DNA of 64,000 nt from NCBI GenBank assembly GCA_033220425.1, contig CM065649.1:992001-1056000 (forward strand). Direction: 5' to 3'. The notes under the pieces were generated by a model. The model was not told the DNA's origin. It was given only the letters and a program-made list of their open reading frames with translations, and searched no databases. Shown one piece after another: positions 34,063 to 45,213 of this stretch. A program made the translations under genes and the position numbers. The stretch is from Lepraria neglecta. Its lineage: Eukaryota; Ascomycota; Lecanoromycetes; Lecanorales; Stereocaulaceae. Every line of letters starts with the position of its first letter. Position 1 is the stretch's first letter.

Positions 34063-35922
34063 TTAGTCGGTAGTACTCTGTATACCAATCGCCTCACCAT
34101 TGCCTTCTTCTTCTCTCCCCTCTGATGAGTAATCAGGTTCAGCTTGGGCCGCTGCCAATGCTGCCTCCAAATTCTCGACTGCGCGTTGATTTACCCTTGG
34201 GCGGGGATTATAGCGGCGTATTCGACGACTCTCTAATTGGACGTCAGGGCCGTACACGTCTTTCATGATAGCGTACCGTTGGATTGGACTGGACGGCGGA
34301 GGCGGAACCCGACCTTCTAGCCTCGCTAAGGCAAAATCGAAGTGTGTGGCATGCTCTGGATCTTCATCTATTGTAGGCTGTGCCGTGGAGGTACTATCTT
34401 CTGGGGGCTGCGATCGTTGGGGCTCGTTGGTTGGGCTTGAAGGATCGTCGTCGGACAGCGGACCAGTCTGGATTAAATTTTGTTTCTTGGAGCGCTTGCT
34501 GCCAGCCAACAATGCTGGCCACTTTTTCTCGATAAAACCGCGTCGTGACTCTCGATCTGACGCTCCTCCAAATGGTTGGAAGGGCGACCCTAAGTGTGTG
34601 GGACGTACTGAATCGTCCTGAAGCGCTCTGTCGTTGGCGAAGCCGTTCTTTTGCAGGTATCCGGGTCGCCGCAGATTCGAGATATCCTTCAATGCCTGCA
34701 AAGCTGGGAAAGGCCTAATGTTCTTTGGAACAGCCGAGATCTCTCCTCCGTCATCTTCAAAAACACCGAAAGCTCTCTCCTTGCCTTTGGTGTTTTCGTT
34801 CTTCTCCCCGCGTGGTGGAGTCTTGACTCCTTGTAGCCAGGAAGAGACAGAGTCTTTGAGACCTTGAATCTCCAAGAGCTCCACCTGAGTTCCAGAGTCT
34901 GGTGCTGCACCATCCACATCCTTGAGCATTGCCTCCATCGACTTTTCGAACAACGGAGAAGAGCAGTCCAGCTCGCTTCCGCTGCTATGAATGGAAGGCG
35001 TTATAGCCCGTGGCCGCTTGCTGAAGTCTATGGGAATCGGAGAGATGGTGCAAACCCTGCGTTTGCCTTTGTCCATGAAGGCAAGGTACCGACCCTTATT
35101 GCCATATACTCCGTGTAATTGAGGGCGAAGAGGCCTTCGAATAACAGTCGGATCTTGGACCACGGAGCTATGCTCAAGTGCATAGCGAACATTGGCGGCA
35201 GCGACTGCCCTCTCCCACGCATTCGAGGAATCTCTGCTTCTCACCTGCGATGAGCTTGAGCCAACGGATATTATGGAGTTGATGCTCCTCATCCTTCGGC
35301 GACCGTCACCGGGTCTGATAATAGTTCCAAAGTTCTCGGGAGTAGCTGCAATTAACGCTTCTAGGTCACTCTCGACGTCATCAAGCTCTCCCATGTTGTA
35401 TGCTGCAGAGATTTTCACGTCTCCCGTCTCAGGATCAGGCGAGAAACGCAGTTGGCGACCATCCTGGATTGCTGCCATCAGGCGGTCGATCTTGTCGTCA
35501 AGCCCTTCGTTCTCTTCATCCGAGAGGACACGGCTGGGCTCTTCTGAACTCGGAAGACTCCTAAAAGATGGCGGCACATTGGAAGCATTGCTCACATCCT
35601 GGATCGCTGCCATCATTCGGTTGACCTCGTCATCCAAAACCTGGTTCTCTGCGTCGGAGAGGATATGGCTGGGCAACTCTGGGCCTGACAAAATTCTGAA
35701 CGGTGAAGGTATTTCGACAGCATGTCTCATACCGTAATCTAAAGAATCGCTGTCGTTGCTGAGATGTGTTCTCGCTGAGGCGAAGTCTCCATCATCTCCG
35801 CTGGTCGGCATCTTGCCTTTGCGTCTAAGTCTCGGGGTACTTTGGACTTCTTGCGCAATTCGAATGAGACCAATTTCTGAAGTCGACGGTATCACTCGCG
35901 AAGTCTGTCTGATGCTTGGAGG
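34063..35922 (-). CDS. large disordered acidic protein with an internal duplication (5' end open)
   Basis: The reverse frame is open for 620 codons from an acceptor-like CCTTAG (exon edge near 35922) to the stop at 34063. The first in-frame ATG is at 35811 (MPTSGDDGDF). Upstream residues (SIRQTSRVIPSTSE) also look coding, so a short first exon is likely. The protein is Ser/Pro/Glu/Arg-rich and largely disordered. It contains a duplicated ~50-residue module: SHILSDAENQVLDDEVNRMM and SRVLSDEENEGLDDKIDRLM, each ending in MAAIQD. Basic patches such as SRRIRRYNPRPR suggest a nuclear or scaffold role (inference). I recognise no domain. The long intact frame supports a real gene. Confidence 0.62.
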   Translation of the reverse strand, partial: PPSIRQTSRVIPSTSEIGLIRIAQEVQSTPRLRRKGKMPTSGDDGDFASARTHLSNDSDSLDYGMRHAVEIPSPFRILSGPELPSHILSDAENQVLDDEVNRMMAAIQDVSNASNVPPSFRSLPSSEEPSRVLSDEENEGLDDKIDRLMAAIQDGRQLRFSPDPETGDVKISAAYNMGELDDVESDLEALIAATPENFGTIIRPGDGRRRMRSINSIISVGSSSSQVRSRDSSNAWERAVAAANVRYALEHSSVVQDPTVIRRPLRPQLHGVYGNKGRYLAFMDKGKRRVCTISPIPIDFSKRPRAITPSIHSSGSELDCSSPLFEKSMEAMLKDVDGAAPDSGTQVELLEIQGLKDSVSSWLQGVKTPPRGEKNENTKGKERAFGVFEDDGGEISAVPKNIRPFPALQALKDISNLRRPGYLQKNGFANDRALQDDSVRPTHLGSPFQPFGGASDRESRRGFIEKKWPALLAGSKRSKKQNLIQTGPLSDDDPSSPTNEPQRSQPPEDSTSTAQPTIDEDPEHATHFDFALARLEGRVPPPPSSPIQRYAIMKDVYGPDVQLESRRIRRYNPRPRVNQRAVENLEAALAAAQAEPDYSSEGREEEGNGEAIGIQSTTD

Positions 35923-37868
35923 CTAAGGATATGTGGAAGGCGAGAAGGAGACCTTGCCAAAGCTAAGTAGAACACTTACACAGTACACATTTTGAGAGAA
36001 GATGCCTCTGCTTACCTTGGTTTTTGGTCTTATACTAGTGCGTAGGTTAGGGGATGGCTGTCGCTGGTTACTGCTACTAATACCTTTGAAGTGTTCAAAA
36101 TGGCAGAAAGACTTGGGCCTTGAATATGGGCAACCGAGACTCGTTGGGCTTGATGGAGAGGACGATGGAGGAAGAAAGGGAATTACCACGTAGCAATAGG
36201 AAAGACATAGTCAATGAAGTGTCATCCACTATGACACACGCCTTCGATACTTTGGGTCTCGACACGTTACGTCTGCATATAACACGCTCTCACCAAGGAT
36301 GTATGTTTTTAGCGAATGTTCTTTTGTGTCATCCAGAACAGAGGCATTGTACTTGGGCCATGACAGGCAATATCTCTGTGGAAGACTGTGTTTTCATGTA
36401 TTTTGTGTCAGAACCCACTTCGCGTGCCCAATTCCACATCGTGTTGTTTGTATATATAGAGCTATGACACAACGATCAGTCGGAACTCCATGAGCGAAGA
36501 CAAGTAGGTGCAAGAATCTTTGTTTTGCCTCTGAGCTCTGTAATGCTAGCGGAGCGATTCCTCAAGCTTGTCTTGCAGAAATTTTTAATAGAAAGTAGCT
36601 CAGAACAACTCAGATCAGCGACGAAAGCTTCAGCGTAGAACTAGCAGCTTAGGACGGAGTTGCTGAAAGCGCATGAATAGCCTCTTTGCACAGTAAGTAT
36701 CTGCGACATGTAACTCCAACTCGGGACAGAATATTCCTACGTAGGTATTGTATTTGCCCTGTGCTTTGTTCTTGACTCGAGCACCAGAGTAAATGAAGGG
36801 TCCAAAACGAGAAAAACTGTGCATGCAGAATCGAAAGAGAAAGCAGGAAATTTCCTGGAAGGCAAGCTTGGAGGTTTACGAGAGTCGGACGAGCGCCCTG
36901 CAGGATACGTGGCCGTGACCATTCATGCCACCCAAATTTGGTGGCGAACTCGCTCAAATTTCCTCAAATCCAAAATCCAATTTTTCAACTTTCCCGAACT
37001 CGTGACCTCCGCCCAAAAAAATCCATTTTTCCAAATCCCTCGATTTCTGCAACTTCTTCGACTTATAGCTAACATAACAGGCCCAGCCCCCCTACTACAT
37101 CCTACCTACCTACGAACGTCCTCTTCAGCGACAGTGAGGTCTATGATGCTAAGACTACTACACTACTACTATGACTAAGCAGAATGGATCCATTAATCCA
37201 TTAATCCACCGCTGCGACCAATCAGGTGTTCATACTAGCTGATCAAGTCACTGGGGATAGGGGAGGAAGGGCATGGTGGTTGGCCCTTCGCTTCTTTGTA
37301 TATGGAACATTCTTATGATGCAATCCACCGAGTAACACAATACTTGCGACAGTGGCATCACTGTCTCTTCAAACATTTTGTCCAGTAGTTGAAGAAAACT
37401 TTTGTTTCCGGCTTTGAGCGGATGGTTTATCAATTTACGCTAGTCACCGGGCCGTCTTTGACTCCGGTCTTATCAGCAAATCTGAGGAAAGGACAAACGA
37501 GGCCAGCCAAGATGCCTCACTAGATTAGATCATGCAGGGACTTCACATATATGCGGAGTTCGATATCTGTTTCTTTCTCAATGCTATATACATGAAGGCA
37601 ACGGCAACGACCGTTGATCAGCGCAGCTATCGGCCTCTCCGTCAGTAATGAGTCGTGCCCACGACTAATGCTGACGGCTCGTGATCTAATGTCTGAAAAG
37701 GAATAGATCAGCCCGCTCTCGGAATTGGGGAGTGTCATCGTCTGTCATAGTCTGACAGGCCTTGTTGGTCCTCCGCAATGCTTATTTCTACCTCCATAAG
37801 CTTATTTTCCTTCCTTTTCTTCACCCTGTTTCTCTTGGTATTCTTAACTTTACGTGGGTCGGACCATC
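35923..37868. other. intergenic, nothing recognised
   Basis: Nearly 2 kb without a supported gene. It presumably holds the 5' exon and promoter of the disordered-protein gene near 36 kb and the promoter of the permease near 37.8 kb. AT-rich, with homopolymer runs around 36.95-37.05 kb. Confidence 0.4.
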
Positions 37869-39862
37869 ATGGCAAGACAGCGCAGCATCGTCCGTCACGA
37901 TGATGACGCACATTTGGCCAAACTTGGCCACAAGGCGGAATTGAAACGCCATTTCTCTCCACTTGCTATGCTTGGCCTGGCTTTCGCTATTCTAAATTCA
38001 TGGACAGCTCTCTCGGCTTCTCTATCTCTGGCTCTGCCTTCTGGAGGACCAACGTCAGTAATATGGGGACTCATTACCGCCGGGATTTGCAATATGTGCC
38101 TTGCGGCGTCTTTGGCCGAATTTTTGAGCGCTTATCCTACCGCTGGAGGACAGTATCATTGGGTGGCCATGATTTCTTGGAAGAAATGGGTGCCGTTGCT
38201 AAGCTGGATCACGGGCTGGATCAACGTATCTGGATGGATCGCGTTGGTGGCGTCTGGAGGCCTTTTAGGAAGCCAACTGATCATTGGCGTCATTTCCTTC
38301 ATGAACCCTAATTACGCGCCTCAGAGATGGCATCAATTCTTGATCTACATTGGCTACAACCTCGTCGCATTTCTGCTGAACGCGTTTGCCAACAACCTTT
38401 TGCCACATATCACAAAGGGAGCATTTACATGGTCGATCAGTGGATTCGTCATCATTTCCATCACTTTGCTGGCTTGTGCTTCGCCGAACTATTCTACTGG
38501 AAGCTTTGTATATACCGAATTCATCAACACGACAAATTGGCCGGATGGGATCGCATGGCTTTTGGGACTTCTCCAAGCAGGTCTCGGGCTTACCGGCTTC
38601 GATGCAGTTGCTCACATGGTAAGTAGAGCCAAAGTGGCGCTGACGGGCTTGCTAACCAGTTCGCGAAGGTGGAGGAGATTCCGAATCCAACCGTTGAAGG
38701 ACCACGCATCATGCTCGCTTGCGTCGCAATTGGAGTCTTCACTGGCTTTATCTTCTTGACTTGTTTGCTGCTTGTAGCGGGCGACGTAACCAACGTCATC
38801 GAAAACGCTGCTGGGCCTTTGCTCGCGATTTTCTATAATGCTACGGGCAGCAAGGCTGGCTCAATCTGCCTCCTGATGTATGTCCCCCAACACGAGTGTC
38901 GAGACACAAATGCTTATCAAGGCATTCTAGCTTCCCACTTGTTTGCCTTCTTTTCGCTACTATCACCATCATGACCACCAGTAGTCGCATGACTTATGCT
39001 TTTGCAAGGTAAATTACATTCCTCAAGGAAAGCGCGTTGAGTCTTCCAACTAATGGCTATTACAGAGATGGCGGTCTTCCTGCATCCAGATTCTTCGCCA
39101 AGGTTCACTCAAAACAGGAAATGCCTCTGAACGCCCTCATCCTGACTACAGCCCTGGTTGTGATCTTCGGCTGCATCTTCCTTGGCTCTTCTAGGTAATG
39201 CCTCAATTTTCCGTACTTGCGGTGACCATTGAGCTTGGCTGACACTCGCAGCGCCTTCAACGCCATTATCTCAGCATCTGTCGTAGCTCTTGGTGTCTCG
39301 TACGCCATTCCGCCAGCCATCAATTGTCTTCGAGGTCGTAAGATGCTGCCGCCAAGGCCATTCGTCTTGCCTGGTCCTCTTGGCTGGTTCTGTAATCTGG
39401 TGAGCCCATTCCTTCGGTCATAGGACGTCACATCATTATTTGGCAATGATCCGAGCTAACCTAGAGCTATGTAGCTCGGCATTGCATATGTAATCGTCAC
39501 GACAGTTCTCTTCCTCTTCCCGCCTGCACTTCCTGTCACCGGTAGTAACATGAGTACGTTCTCTCCCCAATCTTCGTTCATGCGCGTTATTGCTTACACA
39601 CACTCGAAAAACAGACTACTGCATTGTCGCATTCTTCATCGTCATTGTGATCAGCGTGTTCCAGTGGTTCGTTGATGGACGGAAGAATTACAAAGGACCG
39701 CAAATCGAGTTGGTTGGGGAAGATTTGGCGGATGATGGATATCAGAATCGTTATCCTGACAAAGTTGATGACGGATTAGTAGAGGCAGAGGGGGATGGGA
39801 TCGGAGAATTAAATGGCCATGGAATAGGAGAGTTGGATGAGAGGCAAGAAGGGCGGAGTTGA
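37869..39862 (+). CDS. APC-superfamily amino-acid/GABA/choline-type permease
   Basis: Seven exons (37869-38618, 38660-38877, 38931-39008, 39066-39194, 39252-39399, 39475-39553, 39615-39862) join in phase to 549 residues. The N-tail ends LAKLGHKAELKRHFSPLAML, followed by about 12 membrane spans. The blocks LSAYPTAGGQYHW, WITGWINVSGWIAL and GLTGFDAVAHM continue with VEEIPNPTVEGPRIM after intron 1. These are typical of Uga4/Hnm1-like yeast-type permeases for GABA, choline or amino acids. TSSRMTYAFARDGGLPASRF is the conserved loop of the family. The C-terminal tail is acidic and polar. An in-frame GTG further up (37854) was rejected in favour of the ATG. Substrate undetermined. Confidence 0.9.
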
Positions 39863-40277
39863 AGGGGTAGCATCTGGGCTGCGCAATCATTCAGTGGAAG
39901 CGGGACAGCATTGGAGGAGGCTCGTTGGTGAACCAGCTAGGGTTGAATCGGAGTCTTCATTGAATACTTCAAGCCAGATCATCGGTAATCAGAGCAGGAG
40001 ACTTGTCCAAGGTCCAGTCCTTCATCTGATGACCCCCATCAATCCTGCACTGTGTTGGTTACCCTGACCAGAATGAGTTGAATCTTAGGCCGCCGCGGAC
40101 GACTGGATCCGGTTAACGGTATGACAATAAAGGTTCTTGTTGAAACTCATCCTCAACGGAGAGGAGGAACCTAAGGTCGACATATCGCTTCCTGAGCTTC
40201 TCGGCTTGCCTCCGTGCCCTTCGAAATACGCCCTCATCACTGTCCCCAACCAACACTAGCTTCTTGAAATTCGTCGA
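39863..40277. other. intergenic
   Basis: About 415 bp between the permease and the reverse-strand leucine-rich gene; nothing recognised. Confidence 0.4.
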
Positions 40278-41237
40278 TTATTTTGCCTTGAGCTCTCCCA
40301 TTTGAACGACGAGGATGTGCAGAGAGTAGTGATCACGGAGGTCTTGGAAGTTCACGGTTAGACTCTCGAGTGAGGCTGGTAGCATATCGACTTGCTTGCT
40401 GCACCAGTTCATTAGCATGTGGTCGAGCAACTGGTGTTGACTTGTGTGTAATTCCCTTAGAGCCTCAAACTGGGAGAGGCTACCTATATAGTGTCCTTCC
40501 CCGCGGTCCGAGTTGAGTTCTAATACCTCGATGGACTCTTTCGCTTGGGCAAGAAGAGCGGCGCGGATCCGGAAGGGGTCGAATGAGGGCTGCCAATGGT
40601 CTTGGGAAGTACTCGAGCAGCGAAAGACCCTGAGTGATTTCAAGCCGCTGAGATATGGGGTTAGCCATTTTGAATCCACATTACTCCTATCGAAGACGAC
40701 ACTCTCCACGTTGGAAGACTTTGACGGTAGAGGGTTATCGAAGGGGTCACGACTGTCGTACGCAATCTTGAAATTGTTGCCGGCGATCGATCTGACTGTT
40801 CTTAATGCAGAGAATTTGACCACTATGTCGTACGAGGCGAAGTGATCCCACAAGTCTACAGTTGTGAGCGAGAGTCCAATCGAGCTTGGCATTTTCGAAA
40901 GTTGCTGAAGTGCGCTAGAGAGTCGAGGCTGCAGAACTCCCACGCCCATCCCAGTAAGTCTGAGCTTCTTAAGGTTTGGAAGTCGTAGACAACCAGCGGA
41001 GTGAGAGAATACTCAGCTCCGGCTCTAATCCCTGCCATCTATCCATCTATATCCTGGGCAGATGCATAGAAAGAGGATTAGGAGCTACGGGACTACCAAC
41101 TACTTTATCCATCTGGGAACGCAGCTCTGGGAAAAAGACTGGTAGATCTACGATAAGCCGCGGGTGCGATTGGATATATGGGCAAAGATCTAGCTTTATG
41201 TGTTTACTTCCGCAAGAGTAGGGGAATATATCGAGTC
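40278..41237 (-). pseudogene. leucine-rich F-box-like gene, 5' part damaged
   Basis: The reverse frame from about 40933 to 40278 encodes a leucine-rich protein of regularly spaced short repeats (KKLRLTGMGV, LKSLRVFRC, ESIEVLELNS, EALRELHTS, ASLESLTVNF). This resembles the C-terminal part of fungal F-box/LRR proteins. A plausible intron (GTATTC...CTTAAG, about 46 nt) joins it to an upstream exon (LEPEL-KLRLTG). That exon's frame carries a TAG just before MDRWQG near 41043. Upstream coding (LPVFFPELRSQMDKV) continues to about 41237. No F-box is seen, and the 5' end lies next to a Fot1-like insertion at 41.4 kb. I read it as a truncated host gene; identity is tentative. Confidence 0.42.
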
Positions 41238-41414
41238 TACCTGCCGCGCCGGTTCCGGTTGTGGCCTCTATTACCGTATAAGTACACTTCGCAGGATAAG
41301 CTGGCTCTCGAATAAAGGAAACCGCAAGCTAAGATCGCCTCGGATAGGATATGACCTTTAGAGTCTTTCGGAACGAACACGGAAAAGCCGAGTTCGCTAT
41401 CTAGGTTAGAAGTT

Positions 41415-43545
41415 ATCCCGGCCCGACGACACCTCCGGCTCAGCGACACCCTACACGAAAAAATCATCAAATTTTCAATCATGGATTGCTCTACCCACAA
41501 CGCTCGTATTGATCTCGCAGTCGCTGATTTGCATCAGCAAGAGAAGCCTAATTCCAAGGCTACCGCTAGAAAACATGCCGTCAACAATACGACCTTGAAA
41601 CGCCGATACCAACGCCGACAGCTGTCCAAGCAAGCTGCTTCTTCCGAATATCGCTAATACCTTACTTTCGCTTAAGAAGAGACCTTGATAGGCTTAATCA
41701 ATAGCCTAACCGATCGTGGAATACCTCCTACCAGCCAAATTGTACGCAATTTAGCACAAGAGATGATTGGCCGGCCGGTAGGGAAGAACTGGACTGGCGA
41801 TTTTGTCAAGCGCTACAAAACTAGGCTCAGAAGCCTCTATCTACGAAATATCGATAGCCAGCGAATGAAAGCAGAGTATGCGCCTTTATTCAAGTAATTC
41901 TATAACTCGGTAACTCTTCTGAAGCGTTGGTTAGTTAGATTGCTAATATTCAATATAGCTAATCGCCGCTGTCGAGAAATATAATATTACCGGCGATAAT
42001 ATCTACAACTGGGATAAAAAAGGATTCGTGATTGGCTAAGCAGGTACTACACAGCGTATAATAAGCAGGGAAGCCCTTGAAAACGGCCGTATTATATATG
42101 CAAGTCAAGATGGAAGCAGAGAATTCATTAGCTTGCTTGCATATATCAACGCTACAGGAGCTGCTCTCCCTCTATCACTCATCTACAAAGGTGAATATAT
42201 ACTATAAGATATATGGCTAGAGGACTGGCTACCTAAAGATACAGCCTATTTCGCAGTCTCATTAAACGGATAGAGTTATAATACTTTAGGTCTTTATTAG
42301 CTAGAAGCAATATTTTACTATTATATAAGCAAAAGAGCCGGAAGAGGACGTCGTTTATTGATTGTCGATGGATATAGCAGTTATATTAACCTGAAGTTCA
42401 TTGATCTATGTGATAAACTACGTATTCTCGTGTTGGTTTTACCTCTATATTCAACGCATCGTTTGTAACCTCTTGATATATCCCTTTTTGCGCCTTTAGC
42501 GTCTTATTATACTAAGGGTCTCAATGAATTGATAATAAATAGTCTAGCTATGGTCTCTATGTCGAAAAGAGCCTTTTGGAGCGTCTTCTAGCCTGCTTGG
42601 CAGAAGGCATTTATACCTGTAAATATCGCTTCCGGCTTTGAAAAAACTGGTATTTGGCCCTATAATCCAGCGATGACTCTAGATAAAATCACCAAGCCGA
42701 CTCCGACCGAAGCCCCTTCAATAGTAAAGATACTAATAATATGTCGTACTGTCCGCCGAGTCTAACGACAATACTATAATTAACCGAATTCACCTTTACT
42801 TAAGAAGCTTTTTCGAGTGAATAAACGCCTTACTTCTTAGTACTCAGTAGACTAATATATTATTAAAGGCTTAATAGTATCCCTTAGGAATAAAAAGAAG
42901 AAGAGATAATGTGGTAAACGCCTTAATCTGCTTGGTGAAGAAGATTCTAGGCCTTAATTCTTTAGCCTATAGCGAGTATAAGCTGCCTGTTAATTTCAAG
43001 CTATAAAAGACGCTGAAGAAGTACTACGACAGCAGCAAGCCCTTGATAAAAAAGCTTTAGTAGCTACTAGAAAGGCTTAAAAAGAGGAGGATAAGCTATA
43101 TAGGGCAATACTCGCTACCAAAAGACGTCAACTCGCTGCAGAAGCGTTAGCCTAGAAAGCTGTAGATAAGCAAGCTCAAAAAGAGCTAAGAGAAGCAGCA
43201 AAACACCATAGCGCAGGGTAACTAAGCTTAAACAAGTAATCTATAAAGCTTCTAAAAGCTTAAAAGACTCTTAAGAAGCAAGTAAAAGGGTCTAGTCATG
43301 CTATCGTCGCATTATAAGTCGAGGAGGTGATTTCAGCTATATCTCGTAGAAGGAAGGTTTAACGCCCACGGCGCTTTAATATATAAGGATTCTGGGCTCA
43401 ATCATTGTATATACACCTTCTATCTACTATATATTTAATTCTAAACTCACTAATCGTTGCGGTTGTTGATTGGTGACGAATATGGTATTTTAATGATTTC
43501 GTCAAAAGGGTGTCGCCGGGCCGGGGGTGTCGCCGAGCAGGGATT
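41415..43545 (+). mobile_element. Fot1/pogo-like DNA transposon, degenerate
   Basis: Terminal inverted repeats of about 37 bp bound the element. The left end TCCCGGCCCGACGACACC and the reverse complement of the right end TCCCTGCTCGGCGACACC align with a few differences, and TTA flanks both ends, consistent with TA-type target duplication. Each terminus contains two tandem copies of a CGACACC-type unit. Inside, a frame from ATG 41481 starts MDCSTHNARIDLAVADL with a psq-type helix-turn-helix (NSKATARKHAVNNTTLKRRY). The CENPB-type DNA-binding part is at 41685-41897 (GRPVGKNWTGDFVKRYKTRL). The DDE part is recognisable only as fragments, with very many stops and strong TA enrichment, as after RIP. 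About 2.1 kb long, close to a full-size Fot1-type element, not autonomous. Confidence 0.8.
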
Positions 43546-43594
43546 ACGTCTATACGAGATGCCAAAAATATGACGTGGACACCGGAGAAAAGGT

Positions 43595-44640
43595 TTGCCT
43601 CCAAATCACCCCAAATTCCGAGACACTGCAGCTTTACTGACAATCGATCAAATAAACAGGCCGGAACACTCCGTCCACGAGGGCTTAGAGCCTCGACTGC
43701 TTTTCTGCAATCCGGTACTAACGATGCTCGCCCGCACCATCGCGGATAATGTATTCAGGGACTATAGTACTATAGAAGAGCTACTCGACATCGAACCTCC
43801 GGAAACCGAAATATACCATCTCCGGCAGAGTAATAGTGTACTCGATAAGCCCTTCTTCTACATCATTTCCACTGGAGAGATGGAAAAGGCCGACACATTC
43901 ACTGAGGGAGCTAGGAGTTCGCGCTGGATATCTCCGTCCCCCGACCATCCACTACTTCAGGGCGGAGAGCCTGTACCTCGTCGGTATATTCCCGTTGTTT
44001 TCTCTATCCACCTGACTTTTAGGCCTAACCCGAGGTACAGATAAGCTCTATTCGACAGCGCAGAGGATGAAGCACGGTGGACACAGGGATAAGCGCACCT
44101 ACTGCGATTCCTACATGCCTAATAATGCCGGGACCGACCTTCAAGGGGGCTATTTCGATGGAAAGGTTCGCAGTATCGTAAATGATCGCTTTCGCGGGCT
44201 GACTCTACATTATAATCCAGAATTATAGCAGGCACTACCGGCCAGAAAGCAGTACGAGCTAGAGAATACCCCGGAGTTTACCGCCATCGAGGATAAGATC
44301 GAGGCTTTGGCTGCGAAGGCCAAGACTGACTCCACCGCAAAGAATAGTCAGAATACGTTAATAGCACAAAAACGGAAGCTGGTTTCTAAAGAGCTCTGCA
44401 GGTGCCAAAAGCTCCAACCAAGTAAGCTCCTGGCCAGCCCCGACGACGCGGAGTTGATAGGGTACTACCGCACCCAATTCCACCGCGTTCGCCGTCTCAT
44501 ACCCGAACGCGACCGACTGGCATCGAATCTTTTCCTCGTCGCTCCGATCCGGAGTGATAAGGGTTGATCTATCCTCCGGGACATGATCGCCCTCATCAAC
44601 AAGATACCGAACTTCCTTTCCGCCTGGGCCTGGAGCCGGA
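43595..44640 (+). pseudogene. DUF3435 tyrosine-recombinase-like gene fragment
   Basis: Forward fragments match the C-terminal half of fungal DUF3435 proteins, which belong to the tyrosine recombinases of Starship-type and related elements. They read DTAALLTIDQINRPEHSVHE, IADNVFRDYSTIEELL, LDKPFFY, then in shifted frame LYSTAQRMKHGGHRDKRTY, SYMPNNAGTDLQGGYF, RFRGLTLHYNPEL and at the end RRLIPERDRLASNLFL. The GGH...Y segment is where the catalytic His and Tyr sit. Stops and frame changes are frequent, and the N-terminal half is missing because the Fot1-like element abuts at 43.5 kb. It is a relic; whether it was a captain of a large mobile region cannot be told. Confidence 0.62.
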
Positions 44641-45003
44641 ATGATATAGCTGCCTGATCGCTACAGTGGGACTGTGGGTTAGTGTGTCTCATGATCAGAT
44701 GCGGTTTCAGCCATGCGCCATGACCATGGGCCATAGCGAGAGATCCGTGCTTCCTGAGAGCACTATTTGTATGAGCATCCCACCAGCAGTTGGCTCTTCA
44801 GTCGAGTGCATCTCTTTCAGAGCTATAGCAGTTCTTTCCAGCCCACCCGCACCCTATACATAGCCTATATATAGCCTATCTACACTCCAGGTCTATGCCG
44901 CCTAGGCATGGGAGTTTTCTAGCGCTGGGGCACCTGTTGTAGCCTTTCTAGGCCTGCTAGCCCTGGCGTTAGACCGCCCAAGCATCTATTTACATATCCA
45001 CTT
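44641..45003. other. spacer, no supported gene
   Basis: About 360 bp. Contains a short direct repeat (CATAGCCTATATATAGCCTAT near 44862-44880) and otherwise nothing recognised. Confidence 0.4.
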
Positions 45004-45213
45004 GTGCCGGTGTGTATAGCTTCAGGAGTGAGAACACTAATCTTCAATATTGCTGTCTTCATCGGGGCTATCTTCCTCCTGGACTATAGCGCAGAGAAAT
45101 TTATTGACCACACTACGATCGTGGCATCGCGCCTTGGCGTCTCACAAACAGTCGTTGCCTTACTGACGGCAGGCGCAGAGTGGGAAGAGGTAAACCACGT
45201 CCCGATGTGGTGA
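45004..45213 (+). pseudogene. orphan first exon of a Na+/Ca2+ exchanger-type gene
   Basis: The forward frame encodes NIAVFIGAIFLLDYSAEKFI, HTTIVASRLGVSQTVVALLT and AGAEWEE. This corresponds to the first membrane spans and the alpha-1-repeat approach of fungal Na+/Ca2+ exchanger family antiporters. A GTAAAC donor-like site follows GAEWEE at about 45189. No continuation of the exchanger is found downstream, no ATG starts the frame (it opens with GTG), and transposon-derived sequence surrounds it. It therefore looks like a gene end stranded by rearrangement. Intact family members have about 11 spans and two alpha repeats. Confidence 0.55.

Noticed and set aside
35923-36189. Reverse open frame upstream of the disordered protein
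   Set aside because: It overlaps a likely intron and 5' leader; only a few codons could be coding.
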